A stretch of 64,000 bases of DNA from Novosphingobium guangzhouense (GCF_002896965.1 NZ_LYMM01000029.1:1-64000); one strand, 5' to 3'. Shown: positions 28,223 to 38,984, numbered from the stretch's first letter. Translations and numbers: made by a program. Notes: generated by a model from the sequence alone, not told the origin.

Positions 28223-29653
28223 TCACTCCGCCAGCGCCTTGTTGATATCCTCCACCATCTTCTTCGCATCGGCGAGGAGCATCATCGTCTGGTCCATGTA
28301 GAACACGTCGTTGTCGACCCCGGCATAGCCCTGCCCGCCCATGGAGCGCTTGACGAAGAAGATGGTCTTGGCCTTCTCCACGTCGAATACCGGCATGCCG
28401 TAGATGGGGCTGGTTTTGTCGGTGCGGGCGGCGGGGTTCACCACGTCGTTGGCGCCGATGATGAAGGCAACGTCGCATTGCGCGAATTCGCCGTTGATAT
28501 CCTCAAGCTCGAACACTTCGTCGTAAGGCACGTTGGCCTCGGCCAGCAGCACGTTCATGTGGCCGGGCATCCGGCCTGCAACGGGATGGATCGCGTACTT
28601 CACGCCGACGCCGTGCTTCTTGAGCTGGTCCGCCATCTCGCGCAGCACGTGCTGGGCCTGCGCCACTGCCATGCCGTAGCCGGGGATGATAATGACGCTT
28701 TCCGCTTCTTTCATGAGAAACGCCGCGTCTTCGGCGGAGCCGCGCTTCCACGGGCGCTGCTCCTTCGCCTCTCCACCGCTTGCCGCGCCTGCATCCGCGC
28801 CGAACCCTCCGGCGATGACTGAAAGGAAGCTGCGGTTCATCGCCCGGCACATGATGTAAGACAGGATCGCGCCCGAAGAACCGACCAGCGCGCCCGTAAC
28901 GATCATCGCGGTGTTGTGCAGCGTGAAGCCCATCGCCGCCGCAGCCCAGCCCGAATAGCTGTTCAGCATCGATACGACGACCGGCATGTCCGCCCCGCCG
29001 ATGGGTATGATCAGCAGGAAACCGATCGCGAAGGCCAGCCCCACGATCACCCAGAACAGCGGGTTCTCGCCCGGCCCCGCAGCGCCGGAATGCGCAAAGA
29101 GCGCGGTCAGCACCAGGATCGCCGCCAGCGTGCCCAGATTGATGACATGACGGCCCGGCAGCAGGATCGGCGCCCCGCTCATGTTGCCGTTAAGCTTGGC
29201 GAAGGCGATGACAGACCCCGAAAATGTGATCGCGCCGATCGCCACGCCCAGCGCCATCTCGACCCGGCTGACGGGCAGGATATTGCCGTTCGCGCCAAGA
29301 ATGCCGAACGCCTCCGGGTTGAGAAACGCAGCGGCGGCCACAAGCACTGCGGCAAGCCCGACCAGCGAATGAAACGCCGCCACAAGCTGCGGCATATCGG
29401 TCATCTTGATGCGGCGGGCGATAACGAAGCCGATAGCGCCGCCGATGGCGATGGCGACGAGTATCTCTGGCAGGCTGGCGATTTGGTGCGTGACCAGCGT
29501 GGTCACCACCGCGATGCCCATGCCCAACATGCCGTAGCGGTTGCCCCTGCGGCTTGTTGCGGGTGACGATAGCCCTCTCAGCGCCAGGATGAAGCAGACC
29601 CCGGCGATCAGATATGCGACCGCGACCCAGGGACTGACGGAGTGCCCCTCCAT
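28223..29653 (-). CDS. pntB: NAD(P) transhydrogenase subunit beta
   Basis: PntB forms, with PntAB, the proton channel of the transhydrogenase and carries the NADP(H)-binding dIII domain. The 476-residue protein starts MEGHSVSPWVAVAYLIAG, has about nine membrane helices, and ends with the NADP domain: VIIIPGYGMAVAQAQH, KYAIHPVAGRMPGHMNVLLAEA and YAGVDNDVFYMDQTMMLLADAKK. The start overlaps the pntAB stop (ATGA), so the two are coupled. Confidence 0.96.
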   Translation of the reverse strand: MEGHSVSPWVAVAYLIAGVCFILALRGLSSPATSRRGNRYGMLGMGIAVVTTLVTHQIASLPEILVAIAIGGAIGFVIARRIKMTDMPQLVAAFHSLVGLAAVLVAAAAFLNPEAFGILGANGNILPVSRVEMALGVAIGAITFSGSVIAFAKLNGNMSGAPILLPGRHVINLGTLAAILVLTALFAHSGAAGPGENPLFWVIVGLAFAIGFLLIIPIGGADMPVVVSMLNSYSGWAAAAMGFTLHNTAMIVTGALVGSSGAILSYIMCRAMNRSFLSVIAGGFGADAGAASGGEAKEQRPWKRGSAEDAAFLMKEAESVIIIPGYGMAVAQAQHVLREMADQLKKHGVGVKYAIHPVAGRMPGHMNVLLAEANVPYDEVFELEDINGEFAQCDVAFIIGANDVVNPAARTDKTSPIYGMPVFDVEKAKTIFFVKRSMGGQGYAGVDNDVFYMDQTMMLLADAKKMVEDINKALAE

Positions 29654-29937
29654 CACTTGCGGTCCTTCTTCTTGTACATCGCCAGCATCCGTTCGGTAAC
29701 GGCAAAGCCGCCGAAGATATTGACGCTCGCCAGCACGACCGCGCCCAGCCCCAGCCATTTTCCGATCGGTGATCCGGAAGCCGCGCTTGCTACCAGCGCA
29801 CCCACCACGATCACGGAAGAAATGGCGTTTGTCACCGCCATCAGCGGCGTATGCAGCGCAGGCGTTACCGACCAGACAACGTAATACCCCACGAAGCAGG
29901 CCAGCACGAAGATCGAAAGGATCGAAACGAAATCCAT
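29653..29937 (-). CDS. pntAB: NAD(P) transhydrogenase subunit alpha part 2
   Basis: A 94-residue protein with three membrane helices, the split membrane part (dIIa) of the alpha subunit: FVGYYVVWSVTPALHTPLMAVTNAISSVIVVGAL is the family hallmark. The alpha subunit is split in two genes in many alphaproteobacteria. It lies 11 bp after pntAA and overlaps pntB by one start/stop. Confidence 0.95.
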   Translation of the reverse strand: MDFVSILSIFVLACFVGYYVVWSVTPALHTPLMAVTNAISSVIVVGALVASAASGSPIGKWLGLGAVVLASVNIFGGFAVTERMLAMYKKKDRK

Positions 29938-29948
29938 GCCAGTCCTTC

Positions 29949-31094
29949 CTATGGCCTGCCCTGTTCCCGCAACCGGGGATGGACCACCTGCCCGCCCCGC
30001 GTCAGCCGCACGCCGTCCCCGATCTCCGCGTCAAGAACGGGGCCGCCCTGCTCCTTGTCCCAGAAGGCGGAGACGAAGTTGAACAGGTTGCGCGCATAGA
30101 GCGCGGATGCATCCGCCGGCAGGTGCGCAGGCGTGTTGGAATAGCCGATGATCCGAACTCCGTGCCGTTCGACAATCCGGTCCGGCACGGTGCCCTCCAC
30201 ATTGCCACCCTGAGGCGCGGCAAGGTCGAAGATGACGCTGCCCGGCTTCATCGAGGCGATCTGCGCATCGGTGACCAGGCGCGGCGCGGCGCGACCGGGA
30301 ATAAGCGCAGTGGTGATGACGATGTCCTGCTTCGCGATATGCGCAGAAACCAGTTCGGCCTGCGCCTGCCGGTATTCCTCGCTCATCTCGGCGGCATAAC
30401 CGCCCGATCCCTCTCCCTCGATCCCCGCGACGTTCTCCACGAAGATGGGTTTGGCGCCAAGCGACTGGATCTGTTCCTTCGTGGCGGAGCGCACGTCGGT
30501 TGCGGACACTTGCGCGCCCAGCCTGCGCGCGGTGGCAATCGCCTGCAGCCCGGCCACACCCACGCCCATGACGAAGCACCGGGCCGCGCTGACCGTGCCC
30601 GCCGCCGTCATCATCATCGGAAAGGCGCGGCCATAGGCGTCGGCGGCTGCCAGCACGGCCTTGTATCCGGCAAGGTTGGACTGGCTGGACAGCACATCCA
30701 TCGATTGCGCACGGGTGATGCGCGGCATGAATTCCATCGCCAGCGCTTCCAGACCGGCGGCAGCATAGGCATCCACCCGCCCGCGCTGGCCGTAGGGATC
30801 AAGCATAGCGACGATCCAGGCACCCCGAGCAACGCCGCCCAGCAGCGCCGGATCAGGCCCCTGCACCGCGAAGACGATATCCGCTCCGCTCAGCACCGCA
30901 TCGACAGTGCCGACTTGAGCCCCTGCCGCGCGGTAATCCTCATCGGAAATGGTGGCCTGAACCCCGGCCCCGCTTTCCACTGCCACCACGGCACCAAGGG
31001 CGGAAAGTTTGCGAACCGTTTCCGGCGTAGCGGCAACCCGCGTTTCCCCGGCCGCGCGCTCAGCGAGGACCGCGATCCGCTGGCGGAGGGTCAA
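29949..31094 (-). CDS. pntAA: NAD(P) transhydrogenase subunit alpha part 1
   Basis: The 381-residue NAD(H)-binding dI domain of proton-translocating transhydrogenase, related to alanine dehydrogenase. Landmarks are GETRVAATPETVRKL at the N-terminus, SSQSNLAGYKAVL, and the Rossmann loop VMGVGVAGLQAIATARRLGA. The start is a TTG at 31094 after a G-rich stretch; no better start with a ribosome site is visible. It lies 13 bp after the small subunit IV-like gene. Confidence 0.93.
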   Translation of the reverse strand: MTLRQRIAVLAERAAGETRVAATPETVRKLSALGAVVAVESGAGVQATISDEDYRAAGAQVGTVDAVLSGADIVFAVQGPDPALLGGVARGAWIVAMLDPYGQRGRVDAYAAAGLEALAMEFMPRITRAQSMDVLSSQSNLAGYKAVLAAADAYGRAFPMMMTAAGTVSAARCFVMGVGVAGLQAIATARRLGAQVSATDVRSATKEQIQSLGAKPIFVENVAGIEGEGSGGYAAEMSEEYRQAQAELVSAHIAKQDIVITTALIPGRAAPRLVTDAQIASMKPGSVIFDLAAPQGGNVEGTVPDRIVERHGVRIIGYSNTPAHLPADASALYARNLFNFVSAFWDKEQGGPVLDAEIGDGVRLTRGGQVVHPRLREQGRP

Positions 31095-31107
31095 CCCCGC
31101 GCCCCGG

Positions 31108-31233
31108 TCAGGACGCGATCAGCCCGACGACCAGAGCCGTTATGGCGATGATGACCACTGTGCCCCAGGTCGCGGCCTTGATGAAGCCGTTGTACGTTTC
31201 GGTCGCGGCCTTGATGTCGTTGCCCGAAGCCAT
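31108..31233 (-). CDS. aa3-type cytochrome c oxidase subunit IV-like small protein
   Basis: A 41-residue protein: short polar N-terminus with TYNGFIKAATWGTVVIIA and a single membrane helix to the end. The Y-x-GF-(I)K-x-x-x-W motif followed by one helix is the pattern of Pfam COX4_pro_2, the small subunit IV of aa3 oxidase. The gene has an AGAGA site before its ATG and ends 13 bp before pntAA. Its place in the pnt operon rather than in a cox operon is notable. Confidence 0.85.
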   Translation of the reverse strand: MASGNDIKAATETYNGFIKAATWGTVVIIAITALVVGLIAS

Positions 31234-31372
31234 AGTCTCTTTACCCCAAAACTGTTTGCTTTGCAGGGACACTAACCGCGCCGCGCGCGCCGCTCAAGAG
31301 CGAACAAGGTCCATCGCGGCGTCACTAACCGATCCTGAACTCCCGCTTCCGCGCGTTCCAAGCGCAGGCTTA

Positions 31373-31429
31373 ATCGCCTCTTTACCGATTGCCCCTAAGT
31401 CTTTGCTTTGCGAAAGACGAAGAGGCGAT
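31373..31429. promoter_or_regulatory. Nested inverted repeat in the leader of the NtrC-type regulator gene
   Basis: The perfect 10-bp arms ATCGCCTCTT (31373-31382) and AAGAGGCGAT (31420-31429) enclose a second stem GTCTTT/AAAGAC (31399-31404 / 31413-31418). The structure ends 16 bp before the ATG at 31446, so it may control translation or be a palindromic operator. Confidence 0.5.
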
Positions 31430-31445
31430 AAAAAGCGGCAATACC

Positions 31446-32864
31446 ATGGCGGACCTTGACCAGCGCCTCCTCATGCTCATCGACGATGAGCCGGCCCAGA
31501 GCCGCCTGATTTCCGCCCTTGCCGCGCGCGAAGGTTGGCGCACCCTGATCGTGCGCGATGCCGAAACCGCGATCGCCACGCTGGGGACGCGGCAGGGCAT
31601 GCAGCTTTCCGCCATCATCCTTGACCAGTGGGTGCCCGGAGACGACGCCTGCGCCCTGATTTCCGAGCTGAAAGCCCGGCGTCCGGCACTGCCGATCCTG
31701 ATGCTGACGGCCAGCACATCGCCGCTTCTTGCCGTGGAGGCGATGCGGGCGGGTGCCACCGATTACCTCGTCAAGCCGGTCGCCCCCGATCGGCTGATGC
31801 ATGCGCTGCGCTCTGCAACCGCCCGCGAGGCCGCCCGCGACGAGCTTGCCCCGCTGACCGAGAAGATGCCGTCCAACCCCGATTTCGAATCGATGATCGG
31901 CGCGGCCCCGAACTTTCGCAAGGCGCTTGCCGTGGCGGCCAAGGCAGCGCGCGGGCACGGCCCCGTGCTGATCGAAGGCGAAAGCGGGGCCGGCAAGGAA
32001 ATGCTGATCCGCGCAATGCATGCGGCCAGCCCCCGCGCGCGATTGCCGCTGCGGATCATCAACATCGGCGGCGTGCCTGCCAACTCCATCGAATCTGTGC
32101 TGTTCGGGCATGAAAAGGGCGCCTTCCCCGGCGCCTTCGATCGCCAGGTCGGCGCGCTGCAGCACTGCGACGGTGCCACGCTTGCCCTGGACGAGATCGA
32201 CCGCCTGCCCGAATCGGTGCAGGATCGGCTGCTTGAAGCGGTAAAGAAGGGTGACTGCCGCCCGATCGGCGCGCGCCATTCGTTCCGGGTGGACGTTCGG
32301 CTGATCGCGGCAAGCAACCTTCCGCTGGCGGATCTGGCCGATCAGGGCCACTTCATGCCCGAACTGCTGACGGCGCTGTCGCCCACCAAGGTGCTTCTGC
32401 CACCCCTGCGCGAGCGGACGGGCGATATTCCCGCCCTCACCCGCTTCTTCCTTGCCCGTATCGGCGAACAGCCGGGCTTGCGCGAACTCGGCATCACCGA
32501 TGGCGCGCTTTCGCTTCTGGCCGCCTACGACTGGCCGGGCAACGTGCGCCAGTTGCAGGCGGTGCTGTTCCGCGCCGCGGTATTCTGCGACGGTGACGCC
32601 CTTACCTCGGAAGATTTTCCACAGCTTCTCAACATACTGGGCACAGGTCCATCCACAGCCCCGCAGGTGCCTGAAAGCGCAGGCGTGATGCTTTACACGG
32701 AGGACGGCCACCTGCGACCACTCGAAGAGATCGAGGCCGACGTGATCCGCCTTGCCATTGGTCTTTATCGCGGCCGCATGACCGAAGTAGCGCGCCGGTT
32801 GGGTATCGGGCGGTCCACGCTATACCGCAAGCTGTCGGAACTGGGCATCGACAACGCGGCGTGA
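31446..32864 (+). CDS. Sigma-54-type (NtrC family) response regulator with a variant GAFTGA loop
   Basis: A 472-residue response regulator with receiver (1-120), AAA+ and Fis-type HTH domains. The receiver has D13-D14, phosphoacceptor D60, T88 and K110. The AAA+ domain has Walker A GESGAGKE (178-185) and Walker B LALDEI (246-251); the sigma-54-contacting loop reads GAFPGA (225-230) instead of GAFTGA, so activation through sigma-54 may be weakened or lost. The C-terminal HTH is GRMTEVARRLGIGRSTLYRKLSE. No kinase gene is next to it. The ATG at 31446 is preferred to an upstream start at 31389. Confidence 0.88.
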   Translation: MADLDQRLLMLIDDEPAQSRLISALAAREGWRTLIVRDAETAIATLGTRQGMQLSAIILDQWVPGDDACALISELKARRPALPILMLTASTSPLLAVEAMRAGATDYLVKPVAPDRLMHALRSATAREAARDELAPLTEKMPSNPDFESMIGAAPNFRKALAVAAKAARGHGPVLIEGESGAGKEMLIRAMHAASPRARLPLRIINIGGVPANSIESVLFGHEKGAFPGAFDRQVGALQHCDGATLALDEIDRLPESVQDRLLEAVKKGDCRPIGARHSFRVDVRLIAASNLPLADLADQGHFMPELLTALSPTKVLLPPLRERTGDIPALTRFFLARIGEQPGLRELGITDGALSLLAAYDWPGNVRQLQAVLFRAAVFCDGDALTSEDFPQLLNILGTGPSTAPQVPESAGVMLYTEDGHLRPLEEIEADVIRLAIGLYRGRMTEVARRLGIGRSTLYRKLSELGIDNAA

Positions 32865-32955
32865 TCGCGCAAATCGCAATCGTATCACACTGATTTGCAA
32901 GACAACCCTTACCAGTCTCACACGTTCGTGCGGGATCTGAAGGAGCTTTCTTGCA

Positions 32956-33699
32956 ATGAATGAACTGAACGAAAAGGTAGCGATCGTAACCGGCGCCGCC
33001 TCAGGGATCGGCGCGGCCATCGCGCGTGATCTGTCTGCTCTTGGCGCCAGTGTCGTCGTCGCCGACTTTGACGAGGATGGTGCCAGGGCGCTCAGCGACG
33101 AACTGGGCGATAGCAGCGCCGCTTTCCGCATCGACGTGGCCGATGCCGCCGCCAACGAAGCGCTCGTCGCTTTCACCTGCGAGCGTTTCGGCAAGCTGGA
33201 CCTTGCGGTCAACAATGCCGGCATTGGCGGAGCGCCGCACAAGCTTGCCGACGTGCCGCTGGAGGACTGGCGCCGCGTGCTCGACGTCGATCTCAACAGC
33301 GTGTTCTACGCGATGAAATACCAGATTCCCGCGATGATCGCGAACGGCGGCGGCGCCATCGTCAACATGGCATCCATCCTTGGCGCGGTCGGCTGGTCCA
33401 CGTCCGCTGCCTATGTGACTTCGAAGCACGCGCTGCTTGGCATGACCAAGGTTGCGGCGCTCGATTATGCCGACGCCGGCATTCGTGTGAACGCGGTGGG
33501 GCCGGGCTTCGTCGACACTCCTGCGGTACGCAACGGCATGGATCCGGACGTGGTGGCGCAACTGGCTTCCAAGCATGCCCTCAATCGCCTTGCCCGGCCT
33601 GAAGAGATCGCGGCCGTCACCAGCTTCCTCCTGTCGGACCGCGCCTCCTTCGTGACCGGCGCTTATTATCCGGTAGACGGCGGCTATCTGGCAGTCTGA
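32956..33699 (+). CDS. Short-chain dehydrogenase/reductase (classical SDR)
   Basis: A 247-residue classical SDR: cofactor motif TGAASGIG (12-19), D37 at the end of the second strand favouring NAD(H), NNAG (86-89) and the active-site S140, Y153, K157. The close PVDGGYLAV ending is typical of the FabG/3-alpha-hydroxysteroid type. The substrate cannot be read from sequence. A strong AAGGAG site precedes the ATG; a terminator follows. Confidence 0.9.
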   Translation: MNELNEKVAIVTGAASGIGAAIARDLSALGASVVVADFDEDGARALSDELGDSSAAFRIDVADAAANEALVAFTCERFGKLDLAVNNAGIGGAPHKLADVPLEDWRRVLDVDLNSVFYAMKYQIPAMIANGGGAIVNMASILGAVGWSTSAAYVTSKHALLGMTKVAALDYADAGIRVNAVGPGFVDTPAVRNGMDPDVVAQLASKHALNRLARPEEIAAVTSFLLSDRASFVTGAYYPVDGGYLAV

Positions 33700-33710
33700 C
33701 AGGCATATAA

Positions 33711-33743
33711 AAGGGGCCGGACGCAAGCGCCCGGCCCTCTTTC
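33711..33743. terminator. Bidirectional rho-independent terminator
   Basis: The GC stem AGGGGCCGG/CCGGCCCTC-like (33712-33720 / 33731-33739) is followed by TTTCT on the plus strand and TTTTAT on the minus strand, between the SDR gene and the convergent hypothetical gene. It should stop both transcripts. Confidence 0.75.
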
Positions 33744-33760
33744 TCGGCTGAATGATCCGA

Positions 33761-34117
33761 TCAGAGCCCTTCGATCATCACCGAAGGAATGCGATAGCCA
33801 CGCTTGGCCATGGCCTTGGTGTAATTGCCCCGTTCGTGGAGCAGTTCGCTGCCATATTCCGACCAGGCATCGCGCTGATCCTCGATGTCGCTGGCCTTGC
33901 GAAGATCGGTGGCGAGTTCCTTCTGCGTCTCGTTCACGTTGGCGCGATAATTGAACCAGTGCTTGCCCTCGATACCGCCGATCGGCGTCTGGATGATCCG
34001 GTTCTCCTCTACGCGGGCGACCCGCTCTTCGTACATCGCCGGCACGACAGCCATGGCACTGACGGGAACGATGGCGAGCGCCACGGCAGCGGCGCGAATG
34101 ATGGTGGTCTGCTTCAT
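33761..34117 (-). CDS. Hypothetical secreted protein
   Basis: A 118-residue protein with a clear signal peptide (cleavage after SAMA, about residue 23) and a charged helical mature domain. I recognise no family. AAGGGG precedes the ATG at good spacing. It converges on the SDR gene. Confidence 0.7.
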   Translation of the reverse strand: MKQTTIIRAAAVALAIVPVSAMAVVPAMYEERVARVEENRIIQTPIGGIEGKHWFNYRANVNETQKELATDLRKASDIEDQRDAWSEYGSELLHERGNYTKAMAKRGYRIPSVMIEGL

Positions 34118-34341
34118 GGGTGAATCCCCTTTGTCGCTTTCCAGTGCGAAGCGGAATTGCCTCGCTCTCGATGGGACAAACGGTCACAAATGGGATTTTC
34201 GTCAGCCAAAGGGATGAATTGAGCCTTCAACGGGACGTTTTGCAGTGCGGCATCCGGTTGTGATGACAGGGGCACACAACGGGCTGCCCTCGTTAATCCG
34301 GCAGAAATCCACCGTTCATTCGGCGTCCAGATTTGTAACGC

Positions 34342-35454
34342 TCAATCAGGCAGCTGCGAGAAGTCCGTCAGCGCCGCATCGCGCAATCCCCGCCATACCC
34401 GCACGGCCTGTACCGTCTCCGGCACGTCATGGACGCGCAGAATGTGCGCGCCGGCATCCATCGCCTTTACGGCCAGTGCCACCGACCCGCCAAGCCGCTG
34501 ATGGGCGGGCGCCTCGTTGGAAAGCGCCCCGATCATGCGCTTGCGGCTGACGCCCACCAGCAGCGGATGCCCCAGCGCATGGAACAGCGGCAGTGCATTG
34601 AACAGGGTCAGGTTCTGCATCAGCGTCAGCCCGAAACCGAAGCCGGGATCGATGATGATCCGCTCCGCCGCGATGCCGGCGGCCACGCACGCGTCGCGGC
34701 GTGCCTCCAGCCAGTCGAACACATCAAGCACGACATCGGCGAAGTCCGCGCCCGAATGCAGGTCGTCAGCCTTGCCAGGCGCATGCATCAGCACCACCGG
34801 GGCGCCTGAAGCTGCTGCAATTTCCAGACTGCGCGGATCGTAGCGCAGCGCGGAGACGTCATTGATGATGTGCGCGCCGGCAGCCAGCGTGGCGTCCATC
34901 ACGCCGGGACGGCGCGTGTCCACGCTGATCGCCGCGCCCATCGCGGCAAGGCGCTCCACCATGGGGACCACGCGCCTGATCTCGTCCCCCTCCCAGACCG
35001 CCGCCGCGCCGGGACGAGTGGACTCCCCGCCGATGTCGATGATCGCCGCGCCCGCTTCAAGCATGGCCGCAGCATGGGCTGACGCCACCGCGGCGTCGTC
35101 CATGAACTTGCCGCCATCGGAAAAGCTGTCGGGCGTGATGTTGAGAATGCCCATGACCTGCGGCTGCTCAAGCCGCAGGGTGCGGGCGCCGCACTGGATC
35201 GGTGCATGGATCTTGCGCAGGCCCGTCCACTGCGCCTCTGCCGCCGCGCCAAGATCGACGGGCAGCGCCGCAAGCGCGGCGGGCATTTGCGCTGCCGAAA
35301 CCCTCTCACGCGAAAGGACGCGCCCGTTCTCGCGCACGATGATGGCGAAGCGGCTTGCCCAGACCATCGCCCCGCCAAGGCGGATGGCCTCGCCCTCCTC
35401 GCTCTGCGGGCTGTCGGCCAGGGCGATCGGGCGGATATAGAGCTTGCGGGTCAT
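34342..35454 (-). CDS. folP: Dihydropteroate synthase, with an N-terminal extension
   Basis: FolP joins pterin diphosphate with p-aminobenzoate, the sulfonamide-sensitive step of folate synthesis. The TIM barrel signatures are intact: MGILNITPDSFSDGG (about 102-116), GGESTRPGA (about 142-150) and LLVGVSRKRM. The protein is 370 residues, about 90 longer than E. coli FolP, because of an N-terminal domain (1-98) of unknown role that many alphaproteobacterial DHPS proteins carry. A hairpin terminator separates it from ccrM upstream. Confidence 0.95.
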   Translation of the reverse strand: MTRKLYIRPIALADSPQSEEGEAIRLGGAMVWASRFAIIVRENGRVLSRERVSAAQMPAALAALPVDLGAAAEAQWTGLRKIHAPIQCGARTLRLEQPQVMGILNITPDSFSDGGKFMDDAAVASAHAAAMLEAGAAIIDIGGESTRPGAAAVWEGDEIRRVVPMVERLAAMGAAISVDTRRPGVMDATLAAGAHIINDVSALRYDPRSLEIAAASGAPVVLMHAPGKADDLHSGADFADVVLDVFDWLEARRDACVAAGIAAERIIIDPGFGFGLTLMQNLTLFNALPLFHALGHPLLVGVSRKRMIGALSNEAPAHQRLGGSVALAVKAMDAGAHILRVHDVPETVQAVRVWRGLRDAALTDFSQLPD

Positions 35455-35502
35455 CAGCGCGCCTTAGCGCGCGATCAGGTCAAGGAGAATGCCTGAATAA
35501 GA

Positions 35503-35530
35503 AGCGCCCCGGAAAGTCATCCGGGGCGCT
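35503..35530. terminator. Hairpin terminator between ccrM and folP
   Basis: The perfect 10-bp stem AGCGCCCCGG/CCGGGGCGCT with an 8-nt loop starts 8 bp after the ccrM stop. On the minus strand it is followed by TCTTATT, so it should at least partly end the ccrM transcript before folP. Confidence 0.65.
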
Positions 35531-35538
35531 GCCGAATA

Positions 35539-36875
<1,337 letters not shown>

Positions 36876-37019
36876 CTTTTTGTCACGCGCCGGAAATGGC
36901 GATGCAGTTTTATGCAACACCCATCCGATACGTTGCATTTGCAGCAATCACATCAAGCGCCCAAATGACCCTCGATGCTGCAGCGCAGCAAGCACATACT
37001 CCCTTACAAGGTCGCCACG

Positions 37020-37178
37020 ATGTTTTCGCTTATCTCGCTCTATTTCTCGTACCGCCGCGATGTGCTCCTTGCTGAGCGCTATGTCGCCGGCCTGGCCGAG
37101 AAGCCCGTTGCCGCTGATGCAGCGCTGGCCCCCAAGGCCGAAGCGCCCAAGTCCGAAGGCCTGGCGCTGGCCGCCTAA
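37020..37178 (+). CDS. Small hypothetical protein
   Basis: A 52-residue protein: hydrophobic/aromatic N-terminus ([15 protein letters not shown]) and an Ala/Lys/Pro-rich tail. AAGG lies 8 bases before the ATG. It overlaps the end of rnhB by 4 bp (convergent). It may be a real small gene driven by the rightward side of the ccrM regulatory region, or chance. Function unknown. Confidence 0.45.
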   Translation: MFSLISLYFSYRRDVLLAERYVAGLAEKPVAADAALAPKAEAPKSEGLALAA

Positions 37179-37819
37179 AGCAGCGTAAGCTGCGCCACCG
37201 GCGCGAAGCTGCGGCGGTGGTGGGGGGTGGGTCCATGCTCTCGCAATGCAGCAAGGTGCTGCGGCGTGCCGTAACCGGCATTGCGATCCCACCCATAATG
37301 CGGATGCGCCAGCGCCAGTTCGCGCATCAGGCGATCGCGATGTTCCTTCGCGATGATCGAAGCCGCCGAGATACACGGCTCGATCGCATCCCCGCCCACG
37401 ATGGCGCGGGCATTCCAGCACCATTCCTCGCGGCGGCCACGGGGCGTCATGTTGCCGTCGACAAGCACTTCTGCCGGTTCCTCGCCTATCGCGTCGCATA
37501 ACGCCGCGACCGCGCGGGTCATCGCCAGCATCGTTGCGCCAAAGATGTTGAGGCGGTCGATTTCCTCCACCTCGACCACGCCGACAGCCCACCGGCAACG
37601 CCGCTTGATGGTTGCCTCCAGTTCGGCGCGACGGGCGGCGGAAAGCTTCTTGGAATCGTCCAGACCGGATGGACGCGGCTTGCACAGCACGACCGCCCCT
37701 GCAACAACAGGGCCTGCAAGCGGGCCACGACCGGCCTCGTCGACACCGATCACGTAACGTTTCGTTGCCGCAGGCGCGTTCAGGGAACTCGTGAATGGTG
37801 CAAGCATTGGGCTCGGCAT
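37175..37819 (-). CDS. rnhB: Ribonuclease HII
   Basis: RNase HII removes ribonucleotides from DNA. The 214-residue protein has the [19 protein letters not shown] motif and the later Asp of [13 protein letters not shown], plus [14 protein letters not shown]. The frame is open well upstream, but [12 protein letters not shown] at 37819 is the sensible start, 13 bases after a GGAG; its codon overlaps that of the divergent PQQ dehydrogenase gene by 2 bp. Confidence 0.94.
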   Translation of the reverse strand: MPSPMLAPFTSSLNAPAATKRYVIGVDEAGRGPLAGPVVAGAVVLCKPRPSGLDDSKKLSAARRAELEATIKRRCRWAVGVVEVEEIDRLNIFGATMLAMTRAVAALCDAIGEEPAEVLVDGNMTPRGRREEWCWNARAIVGGDAIEPCISAASIIAKEHRDRLMRELALAHPHYGWDRNAGYGTPQHLAALREHGPTPHHRRSFAPVAQLTLL

Positions 37820-38984
37820 GTTCGCAAGACGTCTCCTTATCGCCCTATCGCCGCTGGCGATGACGCTCGCAAGCTGCGGCAATGCCGCCACCGGGGAAAA
37901 GGCGGCCTCCACCGAAACGGGAACGCCTTTCAAGGTGGAAACGCTTGCCCAGTTCGACGAACCCTGGGCCATGGCGTTCGACGAAGGCACCGGAACACTT
38001 GTGGTCACGGAAAAGAAGGGCACGATCCGGCTGCGCACGCCCGATGGGCGCATCGGCGAAGTCAGCGGCGTACCCAAGGTCGACTATGGCGGCCAAGGCG
38101 GTCTTGGCGACTTCATCTTCGCGCCGGGACAAACCAGCAAGACCTTCGACAAGCGCGTGGTCTATCTCAGCTGGGCCGAAGCCGGATCGGGCGATACGCG
38201 CGGCGCGGCGGTCGGCAAGGCGGACCTCGTGTGCAGCGCGGTCACTGAATGCGCACTGCAGAACCTCAAGGTCATCTGGCGCCAGACCCCCAAAGTCTCA
38301 GGGCGCGGCCACTATTCGCACCGGCTGCGGTTCTCGCCGGACGGCAAGTACCTTTTCATCGCATCGGGGGAACGGCAGAAGTTCACCCCTGCACAGGATC
38401 TCGGCGCCAATCTCGGCAAAGTGGTGCGGCTGCTGCCGGACGGCACCCCTGCCCCCGGCAATCCCTTTGCCGACAAGCCGGCGCCAACCAACCAGATCTG
38501 GTCTTACGGGCACCGCAATATCCTGGGCCTCGCCTTCGACGAACAGGGGCGCTTGTGGGATCTCGAACACGGCCCCGCCGGAGGAGACGAACTGAACCTC
38601 GTGAAAGCCGGCGCCAACTATGGCTGGCCGCTGGTTTCGGACGGCGATCATTACGACGGTCGTCCGATCCCGCGCAATTCGACCCGTCCTGATCTCGCCC
38701 AGCCTGCGATCAGCTGGAACCCGGTGATCGCGCCCGGCGACTTCATCTTCTACACCGGCGATCTGTTCCCCGCATGGAAGAACCAGGCGATCATCACCGG
38801 GCTTGTCGCCACCGGGCTTGTGCGCGTCTCCATCGATGGGGAGAAAGCGAAGGAAGAAGCACGCTATCCGCTGGACAACCGCATTCGCGAAATACGGCAA
38901 GGTCCGGATGGCGCGATCTGGCTGCTCGAAGACGGCGAAGGCAGCGACAGCGGCCACCTGCTCCGACTGACTCCGGCGGGCTGA
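37818..38984 (+). CDS. PQQ-dependent sugar dehydrogenase, lipoprotein
   Basis: The 388-residue protein is a six-bladed beta-propeller of the soluble glucose/aldose dehydrogenase (YliI) family. It begins with a lipoprotein signal, lipobox LASC at about residues 17-20. Propeller landmarks are [39 protein letters not shown] and [16 protein letters not shown]-linked oxidation of aldoses in the periplasm is expected; PQQ synthesis genes are not in the window. Its start overlaps that of rnhB. Confidence 0.9.
   Translation: MFARRLLIALSPLAMTLASCGNAATGEKAASTETGTPFKVETLAQFDEPWAMAFDEGTGTLVVTEKKGTIRLRTPDGRIGEVSGVPKVDYGGQGGLGDFIFAPGQTSKTFDKRVVYLSWAEAGSGDTRGAAVGKADLVCSAVTECALQNLKVIWRQTPKVSGRGHYSHRLRFSPDGKYLFIASGERQKFTPAQDLGANLGKVVRLLPDGTPAPGNPFADKPAPTNQIWSYGHRNILGLAFDEQGRLWDLEHGPAGGDELNLVKAGANYGWPLVSDGDHYDGRPIPRNSTRPDLAQPAISWNPVIAPGDFIFYTGDLFPAWKNQAIITGLVATGLVRVSIDGEKAKEEARYPLDNRIREIRQGPDGAIWLLEDGEGSDSGHLLRLTPAG

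Noticed and set aside
27795..28478. Longer minus-strand frame reading from 28478 through the AT-rich gene
   Set aside because: Its first part lies inside pntB in the wrong frame; the ATG at 28172 marks the composition change.
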